Positions 26,101 to 32,309 of a DNA stretch of 64,000 nt are shown here, one piece after another (the stretch's first letter is position 1; each line of letters begins with the position of its first letter). Source of the DNA: Desulfovibrio sp. MES5 (lineage in GTDB: Bacteria > Desulfobacterota > Desulfovibrionia > Desulfovibrionales > Desulfovibrionaceae); NCBI RefSeq assembly GCF_002237645.1, contig NZ_MJUZ01000005.1, forward strand, positions 1 through 64,000, written 5' to 3'. The notes beneath the pieces are model-generated. The model saw only the letters and a list, made by a program, of their open reading frames with translations. It did not search any database and was not told where the DNA came from. The translations under genes and the position numbers were made by a program.

Positions 26101-26484
26101 GGGCCATGTGGCTGTCAGGGCGTTGAAGGCGGCAAGCTGGTCCTGAGCCAGAGCCTTGAGCGGAAAAAGATAGAGAGCGCGCGCGTCGGGGTCGCGTAAA
26201 TGACGCTCCAGCACGGGCAGGTTGTAGATGAGGCTTTTGCCGCTGGCCGTGGGCGTGGCCGCCACAATGGAGTGCCCCGCGCGGATATGGTCCGTGGCCA
26301 GCGCCTGATGGCTGTATAGCCCGGGGATGCCGCGCTGCTCAAGGGTGCGGCTGATGGCCGTGGGCCAGGGCAGGCGCGTCTGGGCGTACTGCGGCTCGGC
26401 GGCGGGCAGCAGACGATGGCAGGTAACCTGCCCGCCAAGCTTTTCAGAAGCCAACAGGGCGGCAATATAGGAACCAACAGACAT
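23164..26484 (-). CDS. MrfA-like helicase fused to MrfB-like exonuclease domain
   Basis: 1106 residues. The N-terminal 800 or so form a superfamily 2 helicase of the YprA/MrfA/Hrq1 type: Walker A TPTASGKS at 77-84, DEAH at 189-192, motif VI QRGGRVGRAQQE, then the DUF1998-type region with a four-Cys cluster (CPCEDGCPSCVHSPKCGSGN). An Ala/Pro-rich linker of about 80 residues leads to a DEDD/RNase-H-like exonuclease module (908-1106) with FDVET (D927, E929), RFD (D991) and CRMDVD (D1063), as in YprB/MrfB. In Bacillus subtilis MrfA and MrfB are separate and repair mitomycin C damage together. Here both are in one frame, with a strong internal ribosome binding site before residue 908. Both active sites look intact. 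Confidence 0.88.
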   Translation of the reverse strand: MSVGSYIAALLASEKLGGQVTCHRLLPAAEPQYAQTRLPWPTAISRTLEQRGIPGLYSHQALATDHIRAGHSIVAATPTASGKSLIYNLPVLERHLRDPDARALYLFPLKALAQDQLAAFNALTATWPKDARPAAALYDGDTTDHFRRKIRRDPPAVLISNPEMLHLGILPHHEQWAAFLAGLTHVVVDEAHTYRGVFGAHMAQVFRRLNRLAGRYGAKPVYVLCTATVGNPGELGAALTGTAYPVAEENIASGGTGSGSAFSATGNIVSGTATAPVFQTVNPATPPPVVIDKSGAPQGPRHFVFLNPEQSPATAAIDLLKAALARNLRTIVYCRSRRMTELISLWAGQSGSFASRISAYRAGFLPEERRSIESRMASGDLLAVVSTSALELGIDIGGLDVCILVGYPGTVMATLQRGGRVGRAQQESAVIIVAGEDALDQYFARNPEDFFSRPPEKAVVNPDNEVILARHLECAAAEMPLRPGEPMLASAAALTAARQLNAQGLLLQSADGSQLMASRKRPQRHVDLRGTGQTFSIEDEQGHIIGSVDGFRAWRETHPGAVYLHRGRSYIIDDMDPARARIMAKEAKVGWFTRTRGQKATDILEETARMSLGRVLVCRGRLRIIDTVTGYEKRSTSGNRLLTITPLEAPPQVFETEGLWFVIPDNIRAEMEDNFMHFMGGIHALEHAAIGMLPLLIMADRNDFGGISTPMHAQLGLPAVFIYDGLPGGAGLTRQAFGDARALLEATYKTVAACPCEDGCPSCVHSPKCGSGNRPIDKRAALELLRQLLTPGTEGDTLHEKLVISPPPPRPELEFVAAGVTTAAQSRPDTVASPHNAPAPAAHASLSVPTGSPAPASSAAFAPADNSADNLAGGPAETPSVRANSTVPPAAGLGARPAPASTQGGSPMTDLMGYISLPPPEHFVVFDVETRRSAAEVGGWHKAGDMGVSVAVAYDSRADDFFSYTQDELPALFERMRASGLVVGFNSLRFDYAVLAPFAPFDLRGLPSLDILQRIKDRLNYLISLDNLGQATLEAPKSADGLQALRWWKEGKMDEIAAYCRMDVDLTRRLYLYGLEHGHLLFTNKAGARVRVPVDLRPPQSSLRME
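23764..23777 (-). promoter_or_regulatory. Internal ribosome binding site before the exonuclease module
   Basis: On the minus strand AAGGAGG followed by 7 nt and the ATG of residue 908 (MTDLMGYIS). Strength and spacing equal the best start sites in the window, so a free exonuclease of 199 residues could be made beside the fusion. Confidence 0.6.
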
Positions 26485-26522
26485 TTACGCTTCCATGCAG
26501 GGGACTTCCACTGGGGAAAAGG

Positions 26523-27269
26523 TCATTGACCAAAGCCCCCCTGCGGAGCCTCGGACTGGGTGGCAGACGTCGCGTGGTCGGCAGCATGCGCTGCGGCCCT
26601 GCGGTCTTCGTTGGGAACAAGAGAGCGCACTATACGCGCTGGCGAACCGACGGCAAGGCTGTGCGGCGGCACGTCCTTTGTGACCACGCTGCCCGCGCCG
26701 ATGATGGCTCCCTCGCCAATGGAGACGCCCTTGAGAATGATGCAGTTAAGGCCGATCCAGGCGTAATCGCCGATGGTTACGGGCCTGTCGCCTTCCATGC
26801 CCGGTTCGGTGGCGCGGGCTTCGGGCGGCCAGTGGGCGTGAAAGTCTGAATCCACAATGATGCAGTTGGGCGCTATCAGCACTTGCCGCCCGATGGTGAT
26901 GGCCGTGGAGCGGGCCGCAATGGACGTGCCGCTGAGCTGCGCGCCGTGGCCAATGTCTATGCGCGCGTCGGGGCCGAAGGTGCGCAGGCGCACTGGCGTG
27001 GACAGAGCCGCGGCCGTTGCCCGCCGCCAGGAAGATATGAGGCTGGTTCCGGCCCCGATGGTGATGTGGCTGCCCGGCCAGCGCATGAGGCCCACCGGGC
27101 CGTGCGCCGTGACGCCTTGGCCCACGGGCACGCCAAGAAGGGCGGCCTTGCAGCGCAGACGCAGGGTGCCAAAAAAGCGGCCCCAGCGCGTCATGACCTG
27201 AAGGCAGGCGTAGCTTATGATATTGGCAGGGGTGAGGCCCCGGCTGAGAGCTTTTTGCAGCATGTTCAT
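26523..27269 (-). CDS. Hexapeptide-repeat (left-handed beta-helix) acyltransferase
   Basis: 248 residues, with AGAGGAAC upstream of the ATG. Hexapeptide repeats run through the middle and end (ITIGRQVLIAPNCIIV, VTIGDYAWIGLNCIILKG, VSIGEGAIIGAGSVV), closing with TKDVPPHSLAVGSPARIV as in WbbJ/Maa-type O-acetyltransferases. The catalytic His candidate is in DSDFHAHW. These enzymes acetylate sugars of lipopolysaccharide or capsule using acetyl-CoA. The N-terminal 80 residues are less typical. It lies 38 nt downstream of the helicase start, on the same strand. The substrate is unknown. Confidence 0.82.
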   Translation of the reverse strand: MNMLQKALSRGLTPANIISYACLQVMTRWGRFFGTLRLRCKAALLGVPVGQGVTAHGPVGLMRWPGSHITIGAGTSLISSWRRATAAALSTPVRLRTFGPDARIDIGHGAQLSGTSIAARSTAITIGRQVLIAPNCIIVDSDFHAHWPPEARATEPGMEGDRPVTIGDYAWIGLNCIILKGVSIGEGAIIGAGSVVTKDVPPHSLAVGSPARIVRSLVPNEDRRAAAHAADHATSATQSEAPQGGFGQ

Positions 27270-27315
27270 GATGATGTTCCTCTGGCGGCGTTATGGTGGG
27301 TGCCAGATTTTTCTG

Positions 27316-27474
27316 TTAAGGAAACTCTGATTTATTCCGTTTGGCGTCGTTGCTTCACTTTTTTTGAAACAGTCGAGGACGGAAGAGCCCACTCCTGCTT
27401 CAAAAAAAGATCGCGCCTTGCCAAACAAAATAACTGCGCGTTTCCAGGAGGCTCTTTAATCAGTGCTTCCTTAA
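27316..27474. mobile_element. MITE-like element, copy 1
   Basis: About 159 bp bounded by imperfect terminal inverted repeats (TTAAGGAAACTCTGATTTA against TTAAGGAAGCACTGATTAA). Inside is a long hairpin ending in CTTTTTTTGAA / TTCAAAAAAAG. A near-identical copy in inverse orientation lies at 45060-45217. It has no coding capacity. It sits between the acyltransferase start and feoA. Confidence 0.75.
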
Positions 27475-27630
27475 GGCTGTGGCGATCGGGAGTATGCCCT
27501 TTGCGCGAAACAGCGCGGGTGTCCCTCGACCACCTGCGCAAGAATGCCAGACTTGCCCCCGGTGGTCGAGAGGTCGGCGCAGGGGCGCAGCGGCAAGCCA
27601 GGATGAATTGTTGTTACCTGGTGAAATAAT

Positions 27631-27642
27631 TTATTTAAATAA
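27631..27642. promoter_or_regulatory. AT palindrome upstream of feoA (possible operator)
   Basis: Perfect 12-bp palindrome TTATTTAAATAA inside an AT-rich stretch about 210 nt before feoA. It could be part of a Fur-type operator or just an AT-rich promoter region; the match to a Fur box is poor. Confidence 0.2.
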
Positions 27643-27849
27643 TTGCGGCCAGCCTTGACGGCGGGTGCTGCTTGGAATAAGTTGAAAATGAATTTTGTTT
27701 TTACTTATGCGCCCGTTGAAAAACCCTGGTCCGCGCATGCTGTGTGCGCTCGGCTCAGGCACAAAAATATGTGCGGTGCGGTTGTGGGTGCTGCCCGTTG
27801 CTGCTGCCGAATGGAATATATGGGCGTGTTCTTTTTTGTTGGGGGTAGT

Positions 27850-28137
27850 ATGGACAGGTCAGAAAATATTTTTCCGCTCACAGCCCTCAAGGTCGGGGAA
27901 CCTGCGTTCATTGTAAGCATCAATGCCAGGGGTGAACTGGCCCGCAGAATACGCGACATGGGGCTTGGTTCGGGCATGCCTGTTTCAGTGGTGGGCTACG
28001 CTCCTCTGCGGGACCCTCTGGCCCTGCGCTGCGCTGAAGTCACCATTGCCCTGCGCCGCCGTGAGGCCAAGGCCATCATGGTGCGGCAGAACATCGAGGC
28101 GCAAGTCCCCGCCGCCGCCAGAGCGCAAAAACGTTAA
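27850..28137 (+). CDS. feoA: FeoA-type ferrous iron transport accessory protein
   Basis: 95 residues from the ATG at 27850, preceded by GGGGGT; longer in-frame starts add an unrelated tail. The FeoA SH3-like domain is clear: FPLTALKVGEPAFIVSI, LARRIRDMGLGSGMPVSVVG, PLALRCAEVTIALRRREA. FeoA assists the FeoB iron GTPase. No feoB lies within the window, so this is either a lone regulator-like FeoA or the partner of a distant feoB; Desulfovibrio genomes often carry several feoA genes. A perfect terminator palindrome follows at 28268. Confidence 0.85.
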   Translation: MDRSENIFPLTALKVGEPAFIVSINARGELARRIRDMGLGSGMPVSVVGYAPLRDPLALRCAEVTIALRRREAKAIMVRQNIEAQVPAAARAQKR

Positions 28138-28267
28138 GAAATCAGACCCCAAGGTTTCAACGATAGATTGCGTGCATGAGATTTCCGGTGCTGGTCGCGC
28201 CGCAGGCCGTGCACACGCAGCAAAGCCGCCTCCACCCTGTCAGCCATGCATTGCCGCAAAGGCAGAC

Positions 28268-28303
28268 TGAAAACCCGCTCCGGCATGCCGGAGCGGGTTT
28301 TCA
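28268..28303. terminator. Perfect 36-bp palindromic terminator after feoA
   Basis: Two 18-base arms (TGAAAACCCGCTCCGGCA and its complement) without a mismatch. T-rich ends in both directions allow bidirectional use between feoA and the convergent reductase gene. Confidence 0.85.
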
Positions 28304-28323
28304 GTTCACTGTGAAAAAGACAA

Positions 28324-28387
28324 TAAGAGTTTTAGGGGGTGGGGGCGTGGGGGAGGAGACCTTTTTGCAAAAGGTCTCCTCCCCCAC
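28324..28387. repeat. Dispersed palindromic repeat, family A, copy 3
   Basis: Tail AAGAGTTTTAGGGGGTGGGG, then the palindrome GTGGGGGAGGAGACC / GGTCTCCTCCCCCAC around TTTTTGCAAAA. The right flank GAAGCATTTCAAAG also ends the family B elements, linking the two families. It lies in the convergent gap between feoA and the reductase. Confidence 0.85.
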
Positions 28388-28443
28388 GAAGCATTTCAAA
28401 GCGCCATTGCGCGCGCATTGCACCGCGAACGTGCTTCAAAAAC

Positions 28444-28989
28444 TTACTTCTTGAGCTGGCGCGTCCACTGGGCAAGGGCCTGCATGACTTCGGCGGTCTG
28501 CTTGGTGAGGGCCTCGTCCACCACATTGCCCTTGTCGTCGAAGCAGGGGCTGAAGGCATTGGAAAACAGTTCGGGTTTGTTCAGCACATGCAGGTTCAGG
28601 TACACGCAGACCTGACGCAGATGGTACTGGCTGCGGCTGGTGCCCATGCCGCCCCCAGCGCCCACGATGCAGACGGCCTTGCCCGAAAGCGGCGCGAGGT
28701 TGGGTTCGCGTGAGACCCAGTCCAGAGCGTTTTTCAGGGCCGGAGCCAGGGAATAGTTGTATTCCGGGCAGGCCAGCACCAGGGCGTCCGCAGCGGTGAC
28801 CTGTGCAATGAGGTCTTTGGCGGCCTGGGGTTTTTCAATGTCTTCATTATAGAAGGGCAGGGCGGAGATGTTGGCGATCTCCATATGGACGCCCTCGGGA
28901 AGATGGGCGGCGCAGCAGCGCAGCAGGCCCGAATTGCGGGAGGCGCGGCGCAGGCTGCCTGAAATGCCCACGAAGGTCAGAGTGCTCAT
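28444..28989 (-). CDS. NADPH-dependent FMN reductase family protein
   Basis: 181 residues, with AAGGAGA 6-12 nt upstream. The flavodoxin-like fold begins FVGISGSLRRASRNSGLLR (phosphate-binding loop for FMN) and has the family marker CPEYNYSLAPALKNALDW, then GKAVCIVGAGGGMGTSRSQ. Members reduce FMN, azo dyes, quinones or chromate with NAD(P)H in the cytoplasm. The closest types are ChrR/YieF-like reductases. The physiological substrate cannot be told. The gene faces feoA across a terminator and a repeat. Confidence 0.9.
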   Translation of the reverse strand: MSTLTFVGISGSLRRASRNSGLLRCCAAHLPEGVHMEIANISALPFYNEDIEKPQAAKDLIAQVTAADALVLACPEYNYSLAPALKNALDWVSREPNLAPLSGKAVCIVGAGGGMGTSRSQYHLRQVCVYLNLHVLNKPELFSNAFSPCFDDKGNVVDEALTKQTAEVMQALAQWTRQLKK

Positions 28990-29087
28990 AGGTATTCTCC
29001 TTGTGTCCGGCTGTGCGGACAGCCTCAGCCTAACAAGTTTTGTAGCGAAAGCCTATGGAATGGTTTGACTGCCGGATGCGGACGGCG

Positions 29088-29498
29088 TCAGCAGTCGCAG
29101 CCCTTGCGGTCGCGGGTGCGGCTTTCAAATTTTTCCTTGTTTACCACAACGCGCTCGTGGAGGCCCTCGCCGATAAGCCCGGCTTCGTCATGCGCGCTGA
29201 CCTTGAAGGTCAGTCCTTTGCCGTTGGCGGACATGGCCGTCAGTTCGGCGGTGAAGGTCACCTTCATGCCGCAGGGGGTCGCCGCCACATGGGCCACGTC
29301 CACCCTGGTGCCCACGGTGGTCATGCCTTCGGGCAGGGCGTCCTGCACCAGAGCCACGGCGGTGGCTTCCATCCAGGCTATCATCATGGCTGTGGAAAAA
29401 ACTTCCACAAGGCCGCTGCCAACGCGGCAGGCCAGCATGTCTTCACTGACCGTGGTTTCAGATGTGCCGGTAATGCCCGGCTCCAGAATCTTTTTCAT
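29088..29498 (-). CDS. FlK-like hotdog thioesterase
   Basis: 136 residues, with GAGGCAAG just before the ATG. The hotdog fold is suggested by the long helix FSTAMMIAWMEATAVALVQD, followed by TVGTRVDVAHVAATPCGMKV and strands ending in EGLHERVVVNKEKF. This layout matches the fluoroacetyl-CoA thioesterase (FlK)-like family of acyl-CoA thioesterases, with T, E and H candidates for catalysis (SEDM, WMEAT, VAHVAATP). The natural substrate is unknown. The C-terminus is Cys-rich (RKGCDC), which is unusual. Confidence 0.75.
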   Translation of the reverse strand: MKKILEPGITGTSETTVSEDMLACRVGSGLVEVFSTAMMIAWMEATAVALVQDALPEGMTTVGTRVDVAHVAATPCGMKVTFTAELTAMSANGKGLTFKVSAHDEAGLIGEGLHERVVVNKEKFESRTRDRKGCDC

Positions 29499-29639
29499 TC
29501 TTGCCTCGTTTGCCTTGCCCGGTCTGGATCAGGCCGGGCCGTGGCCTTGCATTGGAGGGTTGCCAGGGGCCCGTTTTGGGGACGCCAAGACAGCATAGTA
29601 GAAAAGATACGATGCGCTATCAAGCCCGGTCACAAACGG

Positions 29640-29676
29640 GTCCGCCCGCGAATGCCAGTGGCGTTCGCGGGCGGAC
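29640..29676 (-). terminator. Hairpin after nrfA
   Basis: Perfect 13-bp arms GTCCGCCCGCGAA / TTCGCGGGCGGAC with an 11-nt loop, about 40 nt after the nrfA stop. There is no long T-run, so rho-independent activity is uncertain. Confidence 0.5.
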
Positions 29677-29716
29677 TTGTGCAGACAGAGCCTGTGGAGG
29701 TTATGGCTGCGTGGAA

Positions 29717-31317
29717 CTACTTGGGCTGGTCGCTCTGACCAGCCTGGCCGCCTTGCGAGGTCAGGCGGTCCTGGCCTTCCCACACCTGTTCAGCCTTGGG
29801 CAGCACGGGCAGCAGCTTGGTCCAGGGATTCTTCTGCAAGAATTCCTGGTCCTGCTGGAGCTTGCGGCTCATGGTCAGGATGGGCGGCACAATATCCTTG
29901 ATGTCGCCGGCCAGGGCCGGGGCGATGCCGAATTCCGTGGCCTGGGTGGCCAGGTCAACGGCCTTCTGGCTGCATTCCATACTGGTCATGAGGGTGTCGA
30001 GGGATTTTGCCGGGTTATGGAAGCCCACGCTGTTTTCAGCAGAGACGTAGTCCCAGAACAACTGGCCCTTGCGCACCATTTCGCGCGCTTCAGTCATGAG
30101 GACTTCGTAGTTGGGGGCGCGGTGGCCGTCATAGGCATTGGCAAGGCGCACGGCCTCATGGGCCTTGACGGATATTTCCTGTGCCTTGAGCAACTGTTCG
30201 TAGGTCTTCTTCTGGGTGTACAGCACACGCCCACGCAGGTACTCGGCGGTCTTGTCGGCGTGGCACTGGCGGCAGGCGCGCATTTCGGGATCCTTCATGG
30301 GCGAGGTCATCCAGTGGCTCGATATCTTCTTGCCGTCTTCACGCACGTACTGCATGTGGCAGTCGGCGCAGGCAACGCCGGCAGCGCCGTGGGGACCGTC
30401 CTGGAAGGTTTCGTAATCGGGGTGCTGCATCTTGATCATGGGCACCTTGGAAGCAGCGTGCACCCAGTCAGCAAAGGGGCCGGGCTTGCCGTCCGCGCCC
30501 TTGGCGCCGTGGCCCTTGTAGTACTGATACATGTCTTCGGGGTTCATGCCGTTATCCCAGGGGAAGACGGGCTTGGCGGCCGGGCCGTTGTCCTTGTGGG
30601 TAAAGTAGTACTCCACATGGCACTGGGCGCAGACGAGCATGCGCTTTTCGTTGCGGCTTATCTTCTGCCAATCCCTGCCGCTGCGCTTGAGCCAATCCTT
30701 GAGGGGCTCGGAATACAGGCGCAGTTCCATAGTGCCGGGATCGTGGCAGGTGCGCAGCTTATGCTTTCTTCATGGGCGTTGATCTTGTCCTTGCCGCGGA
30801 AGTCGTTGACGTCCATAGACCAGAACTTGTCGCCATACTGGCCGACCCACTCCATCATCTTGGGAGTTTTGCAGTTCCAGCAGGTGGCGGGCAGGTTGCC
30901 CTTGCCGTCAGCGCCGAAACGGTTGATGCGGTCAATGTTCACAAAGTCGTCAATGGCGTGGGTATGGCCGCGCGTTTCATTGTATTCATACATGAACGGG
31001 TAGCCAAGCCAGAGGTTTTTCAGGTAGGGCTGGGCATGTTTGAATCCCTTGGGCAGGGGGTTCACATTGTCATTCTTGTGATAGGGAACCGACCCTTTAT
31101 AATCGGTCATGACCGTGTCTTCGTTATTTTTCATATACGAAGCGTACTGCTGCGGAAACTGGCCCTTGAAGGCCGACATTTTGAGTTCGGTTTCAGGGAT
31201 GCCCGTTTTATATTTGGGGGCCTTCAGCTCGGTGGAAACATCCTGACAGCCGCTGAGCAAAGCAACGCCCAGCAGCGTGGCCAGAGCCAGGGCCGTGGTC
31301 ACAATTCGCTTATTCAT
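29717..31317 (-). pseudogene. nrfA: Cytochrome c nitrite reductase NrfA, broken by a one-base deletion
   Basis: NrfA reduces nitrite to ammonium in the periplasm with five c-type hemes. The first part (31317 down to about 30750) has a lipoprotein-like signal (LLSGC) and the catalytic heme site CWNCK. The frame then shifts at about 30748-30755, where the second heme site should read C-A-x-C-H; adding one base restores CAxCH-DPGTMELRLYSEP. The second part, read from 30730, holds CAQCH, CADCH and CRQCH and the full C-terminus. As written, the first frame ends at 30658 with one heme, and the second lacks a signal peptide, so no working enzyme results. The start overlaps the end of nrfH by 8 nt. 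A real mutation or a sequencing error are both possible. Confidence 0.9.
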
Positions 31318-31777
31318 AGGCTACCGTCCTTGTGCTGATAGGCCGCATGCGCATGTGGGTGACGCCCCGGTGACAATCCACGCAGTAAGGCTTGGCGTCC
31401 ATGCTGGCCACGTTGATGTTGGTTTGGGCATGGCACGCCTTGCAGTTGGCGTTGACCACATCACGAGTATGCAGACTTGGGGGATGCGGAACATCGTGCC
31501 CCGTGATGTTGCCCACTACGTCGCGCAGCCCTTCTTTTGCCTTGAACGGCAGTTTGACCAAAAGATTGTGCGGGGCATGGCAGTCATTGCATGAGAGCTT
31601 GGCGTGCGCACCCATTTTCTGGGTAACGGCAGCTTCCTGCATGATATGACAGCTGGCGCAGAACGGCCGCTGGTCCGTGGTCGTCATGGCGTACGCCAGA
31701 ACTCCCAGTAGCACCATGCCCGCCGCAACGCCGCCCAACAGCCATTTGAGCCAGGGTCCATTGCGGGGTGTACCCAT
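31310..31777 (-). CDS. nrfH: NrfH, membrane tetraheme quinol dehydrogenase of nitrite reductase
   Basis: 155 residues from the ATG at 31777 (AAGGAGG upstream). One N-terminal membrane anchor (WLLGGVAAGMVLLGVLAYAM, about 12-31) is followed by a periplasmic domain with four heme c sites: CASCH, CNDCH, CKACH and CVDCH. NrfH of the NapC/NirT family takes electrons from menaquinol and passes them to NrfA. The gene is intact and overlaps the start of nrfA by 8 nt, giving the nrfHA operon order known in Desulfovibrio. Confidence 0.95.
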   Translation of the reverse strand: MGTPRNGPWLKWLLGGVAAGMVLLGVLAYAMTTTDQRPFCASCHIMQEAAVTQKMGAHAKLSCNDCHAPHNLLVKLPFKAKEGLRDVVGNITGHDVPHPPSLHTRDVVNANCKACHAQTNINVASMDAKPYCVDCHRGVTHMRMRPISTRTVAYE

Positions 31778-31907
31778 AGAGCCTCCTTCACTCGCTCCTA
31801 GTGCAGATGCGCCCTGAAAACTCAGATTTCCAGGGCGGGGGTATCGCCCACTGGCAGGCTTGGCAGCCTGCGTAGTCATGAGCGCTGACAACCGCTGAAG
31901 CAGAGTA

Positions 31908-31933
31908 CTTTTGAGAACAGGCATTCTCAAAGG
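31908..31933. promoter_or_regulatory. Palindrome upstream of nrfH
   Basis: TTTGAGAA-N6-TTCTCAAA, a perfect dyad with 8-base arms about 130 nt before the nrfH start. Size and position suit a regulator operator, but the regulator is unknown. A related dyad occurs at 37193-37216. Confidence 0.45.
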
Positions 31934-32016
31934 TTAAACCACAACCGTTACGGTCTGCCCCAAGGTAAACAGGGGACATGCGCCGTAACGGCGGGCGTCT
32001 GCCCATTCAGTCGCCC

Positions 32017-32041
32017 GAGCATTTCACAATGAAAATGCTCT
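32017..32041. repeat. AGAGCATTT-type dyad in the nrf intergenic region
   Basis: GAGCATTTCA and TGAAAATGCTC facing each other around CAA. The same dyad type occurs at 48389-48415 and, with a longer arm, at 55599-55632, so it is probably a dispersed element and not an nrf-specific operator. Confidence 0.45.
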
Positions 32042-32082
32042 GAAAGGTCGCCGGACGGTCGGTTGATCCAGGCAGACCGTCC

Positions 32083-32109
32083 ATTGTGCCGCCACCATGA
32101 CAGCACAAT
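32083..32109. promoter_or_regulatory. Dyad ATTGTGC-N13-GCACAAT in the nrf intergenic region
   Basis: Perfect 7-base arms separated by 13 nt. With the dyad at 32203-32229 (same arm length and spacing) it forms a pair between the divergent nrfHA operon and the kinase-regulator genes, as expected for binding sites of a sigma-54 activator. The link to the neighbouring regulator is inference. Confidence 0.4.
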
Positions 32110-32202
32110 CCTGATCTACATACCATCAAAAAACGTACCATTTGTACATATATTTGAGGCATGAAAAAAAGCTTAATAAACTTGGGTGTTATGTGATTTT
32201 TT

Positions 32203-32229
32203 TGGCAATGGTCGTTGGCGGTATTGCCA
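32203..32229. promoter_or_regulatory. Dyad TGGCAAT-N13-ATTGCCA in the nrf intergenic region
   Basis: Perfect 7-base arms with a 13-nt spacer, 80 nt before the kinase gene and about 425 nt before nrfH. It has the same geometry as the dyad at 32083-32109 but different arms. I found no convincing GG-N10-GC promoter on the minus strand in this gap. Confidence 0.4.
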
Positions 32230-32309
32230 TGTTCAGATAAAAATGACAAAATTCATTAAATTATGACAACAGATTGAGCTTCTGCTCCTCCTCAACATGC
32301 GAGGCATTC

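Noticed and set aside
27600-27660. Fur box upstream of feoA
   Set aside because: Only a 12-bp AT palindrome; it does not match the Fur consensus over its full length and lies far from the start. Kept as a low-confidence operator only.
31778-32309. Sigma-54 promoter for nrfHA
   Set aside because: I scanned the minus strand for GG-N10-GC near a TGGCAC-like element and found no convincing match.
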